A stretch of 9,973 nt of DNA. It comes from CAZFIO01 sp964519585. GTDB lineage: Bacteria; Bacillota; Clostridia; Tissierellales; Tissierellaceae. The position numbers and the translations under genes were made by a program. This document shows, in pieces, positions 6,447-9,973 of the stretch. The stretch is from positions 1 through 9,973 of the forward strand of contig CAZFIO010000078.1 of NCBI GenBank assembly GCA_964519585.1. Reading direction: 5' to 3'. The notes beneath the pieces were generated by a model, which made no database searches, was not told the origin of the DNA, and saw only the letters and a list, made by a program, of their open reading frames with translations. Numbering within the stretch: the stretch's first letter is position 1; each line of letters begins with the position of its first letter.

Positions 6447-6462
6447 ATATATTTAAGTATTT

Positions 6463-6475
6463 CCCCTTGCTGGGG
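6463..6475 (-). promoter_or_regulatory. Small hairpin in the tnaA leader
   Basis: On the minus strand CCCC (6475-6472) pairs with GGGG (6466-6463) across a 5-nt loop, within the ~65-base leader and about 17 bases upstream of the ribosome binding site. There is no T tract after it, so it is not a terminator. A role in mRNA stability or translation is possible but unproven. Confidence 0.35.
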
Positions 6476-6506
6476 TTTGAAAAATTAATATTATGTTGAT
6501 AATAAT

Positions 6507-6535
6507 ATTTTATCATTGTTAAAATAATTTGTCAA
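6507..6535 (-). promoter_or_regulatory. Promoter of tnaA
   Basis: On the minus strand a perfect TTGACA -35 box (6535-6530), a 17-base spacer and a TAAAAT -10 box (6512-6507). Transcription would begin near 6500. The -35 box overlaps AAAAACGCTTTG, which resembles half of a catabolite-response element. Confidence 0.88.
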
Positions 6536-6550
6536 AGCGTTTTTGCAAAA

Positions 6551-6582
6551 TAAAAAAACAATTTCTTTTAAAGGAAATTGTT
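6551..6582 (-). terminator. Terminator of the dnaD-loader-PfoR-like operon
   Basis: On the minus strand AACAATTTC (6582-6574) pairs with GAAATTGTT (6565-6557), with weaker pairs continuing into the loop. It is followed by TTTTTTTATTTT. It lies about 240 bases beyond the stop of the PfoR-like gene and just upstream of the tnaA promoter, which it insulates. Confidence 0.85.
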
Positions 6583-6590
6583 GAAGGCAG

Positions 6591-6822
6591 GAAAGTGTAA
6601 AGCTGAAAGCTATAAAGTTGAAAGCTAAAAGCGTAAAGCTGAAAGTTTTTAGTTGTTCAGTTGGTCAGATGACAGTTAGTCAGTTGGTCAGGGTCTGGTC
6701 TTTAGGGTCCAAGATCCTTCGCTTCGCTCTGGATGACAGAGTTCCCCGGACAGACACACAGGTCTGCCCCTACTATTGCTTGTCTATTGCTTGACTACTG
6801 TTCCCCTATTGTTCAGCTATCG
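6591..6822. repeat. Mosaic of short degenerate interspersed repeats
   Basis: No gene is visible here. Four kinds of repeats follow one another. At 6595-6645, words of the type AAAGCTGAAAGCT recur about five times. At 6650-6700, CAGTTGGTCAG occurs twice with related words between. At 6711-6737, ATCC and GGAT flank TTCGCTTCGCTCT. At 6748-6769, GGACAGAC faces GTCTGCCC, an imperfect 8-bp hairpin around ACACAG. Finally CTATTG-type words recur at 6773-6816. Such strings are common in intergenic DNA of clostridial genomes. They look like small non-coding interspersed repeats rather than a mobile element with terminal repeats. They lie in the 3' untranslated part of the operon that ends at 6551. Confidence 0.7.
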
Positions 6823-7848
6823 TTACAATTTCATATCCCCTGATTTTATATATCCCCTTTTCCTCATATACCTGGAAACTTCATAGGAGATTAGGCCTGG
6901 TAGGATAAAATGCATAAAGAGAATCATAAGCAAAACCTTGGGAGATGAACCCATGGCATCAATAATCCCAAATTGGCCCACAAATCCACTGGTCCCCATG
7001 CCTGCCCCTACCATATTCCCCTCCATCTTTAGGACAAAGGTAGAAATGGGTCCCAAAATTGCCGATGAAATTATGGCTGGTAGCCAGATTAAGGGGTTCT
7101 TTATAATATTAGAAATTTGTAGCATGGAGGTACCTAGTCCCTGGGCTATTAGTCCTCCAAAACCATTTTCCTTGTAGGAAGCCACAGCAAAGCCAATCAT
7201 ATTTGCAGCACAACCTACAGTACTGGCTCCTGCTGCTAGACCTGATAGCTTCAAGGATATGGCTAGGGCTGCCGAACTGATAGGCAGGGTCAAAACTATC
7301 CCCATGGTAACTGAAACAAGTATCCCCATGGGAATAGGGTGTAGGTCTGTAGCCATATTTATAAAGTTGCCAATATAGTTCATAAATCTTGATATGTAAG
7401 GTCCTACATAATTGCCCACCAGTCCACCCACAAGGATTGTCCCCATAGGTACCAAGACTATATCAATCTTAGTTTTCCCCTGGATTAGTTTTGAGAATTC
7501 CGCCCCTGCCAAGGCTGCTATAAAAGCACCTACTGGTTCTCCTGTGTTCAATATAGCAGTGGCCCCATCGAAAGATATGCTGCCTGCCCCTATAGCACCG
7601 GCTACAACTGATGCAAATATTCCCAAGGGGGGAGCATTTACACTATAGGCTACTCCTGCTCCTATGGCAGGTCCCATAAGCTTCTGAGCTACATTCCCAA
7701 ATTCTATCAATACTTGTAGGCCTAAAAGGCTGCCCAATTGTTTTATAATTAAGCCCATAAGAAGGGATGAAAATAATCCTAGTGCCATACCATTTAGTAT
7801 TCTTACAAAGTAGTCCTGTATCCCTTTGTTCTGTTTCCTTCTGGCCAT
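6823..7848 (-). CDS. PfoR-like PTS EIIC-family (PTS_EIIC_2) membrane protein
   Basis: The protein has 341 residues and is strongly hydrophobic, with about nine to ten predicted membrane segments after a basic start (MARRKQNKG). The glycine-rich stretches LMGPAIGAGVAYSVNAPPLGIFASVVAGAIGAGS (about 57-90), GEPVGAFIAALAGAEF, LVPMGTILVGGLVGNYVGP, and MEGNMVGAGMGTSGFVGQFG near the C-terminus mark the PTS_EIIC_2/COG3641 family. That family includes PfoR, described as a regulator of perfringolysin O in C. perfringens. No EIIA or EIIB domain or phosphorylated Cys/His motif accompanies it, so transport by the PTS is doubtful and its true role is unknown. GAGGTGG lies four bases before the ATG at 7848. 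Only 23 bases separate it from the helicase loader gene, so the two are very likely cotranscribed. The family call is firm; function is not. Confidence 0.85.
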   Translation of the reverse strand: MARRKQNKGIQDYFVRILNGMALGLFSSLLMGLIIKQLGSLLGLQVLIEFGNVAQKLMGPAIGAGVAYSVNAPPLGIFASVVAGAIGAGSISFDGATAILNTGEPVGAFIAALAGAEFSKLIQGKTKIDIVLVPMGTILVGGLVGNYVGPYISRFMNYIGNFINMATDLHPIPMGILVSVTMGIVLTLPISSAALAISLKLSGLAAGASTVGCAANMIGFAVASYKENGFGGLIAQGLGTSMLQISNIIKNPLIWLPAIISSAILGPISTFVLKMEGNMVGAGMGTSGFVGQFGIIDAMGSSPKVLLMILFMHFILPGLISYEVSRYMRKRGYIKSGDMKL

Positions 7849-7871
7849 TTTTCCACCTCTAATTTATATTC

Positions 7872-8852
7872 CTATTCCCATCTTAGGTCCTTACCATAGA
7901 ACTTCAAAGGTAAAAACTTATCAAAAATCCTAGAGAATATCCTATCAGTATAAATCTGTGAGATCTCATTTGGAGTAAGATTTGTTGATATTATGGTTTT
8001 TTTCCCTGCTATAATTCTTGTGTTAACTATATTGAAAATTTCAGCATTTGTAAATGTGTTGGACACCTCTGTTCCCAGGTCATCAATAATCAGTAAATCT
8101 GATTCAAAGAGTAAATCATACTGGTAGTCACCCAGGTCTTTGTTTCCCTTGCCAAACCTTCTATTTTCCAAAATCTCCAATATGGTAAAGGCCGTTTGGT
8201 ATATTACAATTTTATTCTTATCCAAAAGTGATTTTGCTATACAGTTGCAAAGGTATGTTTTACCTAGGCCTGTAGTTCCATAGAAAAGTAGATTTTCTCC
8301 ATTGTTTTCATCAAAATTATTTACAAATCCCTCAGCTATTCCTACTAGGTCCTCCATATTTTCTCTAGGGCTTAATTTTTCCTTACCAAAGGACTCCTGG
8401 CTGAATATATTTATATTGAAGTTTTGAAAGTTTTCCTTTTCTAGTATATTGCCTAGGTTAGACATCTTGTAAGCCTTGGAAACTAGGCTTTGTTTTAGGC
8501 AGTTACACCTAGACCCATTGTCCAAATAACCTGTGTCCTTGCAGGTTTGGCAGTCATATTTTAACTCTAGATAGTCTAGGGGAAAATTGGATTCTGTTAG
8601 CAAATAGGCCTTTTCCATTTTTAAGGCTTCCATCTTTTCCTTAGCCTTTTGAATATTTTCGCCATAAGCATGAGGATTTCCTATGATAAACTTAGTCATA
8701 GACAAGCCTGTTTGAAATATTTCTTCATCTATTCTCTTTATAGCAGGAAGCTTTTTATAGACTTCCAACTTCCTTTGCCTAAGATCTTCCTCCTGCCTGT
8801 CCCTCCGCCTCTGGTATTCTAGATTTGCTTCTTTTAGTATATCCTTATACAT
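7872..8852 (-). CDS. DnaC/DnaI-type replicative helicase loader (AAA+ ATPase)
   Basis: The protein has 326 residues. Residues 1-95 are a charged helical region rich in Arg, Lys and Glu, a likely helicase-binding part. Residues 101-118 hold CQTCKDTGYLDNGSRCNC, a four-cysteine zinc-ribbon-like motif (Cys101, 104, 116, 118). The AAA+ core follows: Walker A GTTGLGKT (192-199), Walker B LLIIDD (253-258), sensor 1 STN (289-291), and the arginine-finger region DRIFSRIF (303-310). Proteins of this kind load the ring helicase DnaB/DnaC onto origin or fork DNA in the cytoplasm. It starts one base after the stop of the DnaD-like gene, with AGGAGA inside that gene's end, so translation is probably coupled. 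The DnaD-like partner immediately upstream supports a replication role; DnaI-like versus phage DnaC-like cannot be decided by eye. Confidence 0.92.
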   Translation of the reverse strand: MYKDILKEANLEYQRRRDRQEEDLRQRKLEVYKKLPAIKRIDEEIFQTGLSMTKFIIGNPHAYGENIQKAKEKMEALKMEKAYLLTESNFPLDYLELKYDCQTCKDTGYLDNGSRCNCLKQSLVSKAYKMSNLGNILEKENFQNFNINIFSQESFGKEKLSPRENMEDLVGIAEGFVNNFDENNGENLLFYGTTGLGKTYLCNCIAKSLLDKNKIVIYQTAFTILEILENRRFGKGNKDLGDYQYDLLFESDLLIIDDLGTEVSNTFTNAEIFNIVNTRIIAGKKTIISTNLTPNEISQIYTDRIFSRIFDKFLPLKFYGKDLRWE

Positions 8853-8853
8853 A

Positions 8854-9948
8854 TTAAGCTTCTCCTTTTGCCCCTTGTTTGTAGGCCTCTCTCTTTCTTC
8901 TAGCTATCTCTTCAACCCTTGAATTTATTTCCTCAGCACTATAGTTATCTGTCCTTTGTTGGAAATTGTGAAACCTTGTTACTGTAGGGTTTGCCTTTCT
9001 TTTTGCTGGTATCTGCTTTTTTACCTCCTCTTGCCTTTCCTGGTCTAGGACCTCAATATCTTCCAGCTTAAGAACTCCCTTTTCATGCCAGGACTTTAGA
9101 ATCCCATTTACATAGTTTATGCTGGGTCTTGTGTTCTTGTCCCGATTACAGGCTTCCAAAATTATATCCAAGGAAAATTTATATTCATTAAACCATTTAT
9201 CTATGGTTTCCTTTTCATCTTCTTTAATAGGCCTTTTATCTAGTCCTAGGGATTTCATTATCTTCTCATACCTGTAGTAGCCTTCATCCTCTAGTTTGAA
9301 GGATTCTATCACAGCCTCCATATTGGTCAGGCCCTTATCATACCAATTTCTTATGATTCCTTCTATATAGCCTAGCCTTCTTATGCCCTTTCTTTCTACT
9401 CCATAAATAAAGGCCTTTTCTATTACATCTGGATTCATATTGTAGTCATGTATCCAGTTAAGTATCTTTTGTTTTTCTGTAGGTACTGTTTGCCTTCTCA
9501 TAATATAGTCTATGGAATTAAACATATTATTTATGGCAGGTACCTTATTTGCATCCACCAGGTCAAAGGTGGAATATTCTCTACTTGGAAGTTCCTCCTT
9601 AATATTGGCTACTCCAATATTATTTCTTATATATAATTGTTTTAGGTTTAAGAATTTAACCGCATAGTTTATCCTATTGCCTTCCTCCATGTCTACCTTT
9701 TCAATAATCCCCTTGCCCTCCCAGAAATCCCAGGCTCTTAGTACATCTTCCAAGGGTATATCCAGGTGCTTGGAAATAGTCTCATTTCTTACATTTAAGT
9801 TTTCATCCTTGTCCTGGGCATATTTGTAGCCTAGCAAATAGACCTTCACATAGGTACCATTGGCCATAGGCATAAAGTCGTTTATAAATATATTTTCAAT
9901 AGGGGTATCCCCTAAATCCATATCTGTAGTTTCTAAATAATAAGTCAT
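8854..9948 (-). CDS. DnaD/DnaB-family replication initiation protein
   Basis: The protein has 364 residues. Residues about 15-110 resemble the N-terminal winged-helix (DDBH1) domain. Two DDBH2/DnaB_2 domains follow, about 142-210 and 226-295. Each ends in the signature Y-x3-I-(I/L)-x2-W: YIEGIIRNW (194-202) and YVNGILKSW (279-287). The tail at about 325-355, TRFHNFQQRTDNYSAEEIN, resembles the conserved C-terminal NF-QR motif of Bacillota DnaD proteins and may bind DNA. Such proteins remodel DNA at the origin and recruit the helicase-loader complex. GGAG lies nine bases before the ATG at 9948. The gene leads the visible part of a minus-strand operon with the loader and the PfoR-like gene; the promoter lies beyond the right edge. 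The DDBH1-DDBH2-DDBH2 layout is usual in clostridia. Confidence 0.9.
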   Translation of the reverse strand: MTYYLETTDMDLGDTPIENIFINDFMPMANGTYVKVYLLGYKYAQDKDENLNVRNETISKHLDIPLEDVLRAWDFWEGKGIIEKVDMEEGNRINYAVKFLNLKQLYIRNNIGVANIKEELPSREYSTFDLVDANKVPAINNMFNSIDYIMRRQTVPTEKQKILNWIHDYNMNPDVIEKAFIYGVERKGIRRLGYIEGIIRNWYDKGLTNMEAVIESFKLEDEGYYRYEKIMKSLGLDKRPIKEDEKETIDKWFNEYKFSLDIILEACNRDKNTRPSINYVNGILKSWHEKGVLKLEDIEVLDQERQEEVKKQIPAKRKANPTVTRFHNFQQRTDNYSAEEINSRVEEIARRKREAYKQGAKGEA

Positions 9949-9973
9949 TATATCAGCTCCAAAGCTCTATATC

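Noticed and set aside
6432..6449. Five-codon ORF (MEVRV) overlapping the tnaA start, a possible leader peptide
   Set aside because: It contains the tnaA ribosome binding site itself, has no site of its own and no Trp codon, so chance is the simplest reading.

Overview
The window looks like chromosomal DNA of a low-GC, anaerobic Gram-positive bacterium (Bacillota, probably Clostridia or Tissierellia). The reasons are: a serine T-box leader on serS; a DnaD-type and DnaC/DnaI-type helicase-loading pair; a clostridial-type lipoteichoic acid synthase homologue; AT-rich codon use with many AGA/AGG arginine codons; strong GGAGG-like ribosome binding sites; and hairpin/T-tract terminators. Species cannot be fixed from sequence alone. 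No phage, plasmid, CRISPR or transposase gene is visible.

Layout: (1) 1-380, minus strand, the 5' end of serS, running off the left edge. (2) 381-968, a long serS leader read on the minus strand. It holds a promoter, a T-box riboswitch with its intrinsic terminator, and then two copies of a ~115-nt structured repeat between the terminator and the serS start. (3) 1107-2072, plus strand, an EamA/DMT-family transporter with its own terminator. (4) 2350-4308, plus strand, an LtaS-like phosphoglycerol transferase gene split by one in-frame TAA. (5) 4351-5016, plus strand, a YheO/DauR-type PAS-HTH regulator. It converges on (6) tnaA (5052-6434, minus strand) across a shared 12-bp-stem terminator. 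tnaA has its own well-formed sigma-A-type promoter. (7) 6551-6822, a terminator and a mosaic of short degenerate repeats. (8) 6823-9948, minus strand, a tight gene cluster transcribed in the order dnaD-like, dnaC/dnaI-like helicase loader, PfoR-like PTS EIIC-family membrane protein.

How the parts work together: serS is probably induced when tRNA-Ser is uncharged, through the T-box (UCC specifier candidate; UGGC matches the GCCA acceptor end expected for tRNA-Ser). The tryptophanase converts tryptophan to indole, pyruvate and ammonia. The convergent PAS-HTH gene is a plausible but unproven regulator of it. The DnaD-like protein and the loader would act together at replication initiation or restart. 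The link of the PfoR-like protein to that operon is positional only.

The features most worth a second look are the duplicated leader element, with a hypervariable but base-paired inner hairpin, and the single stop codon in the otherwise intact LtaS-like gene.
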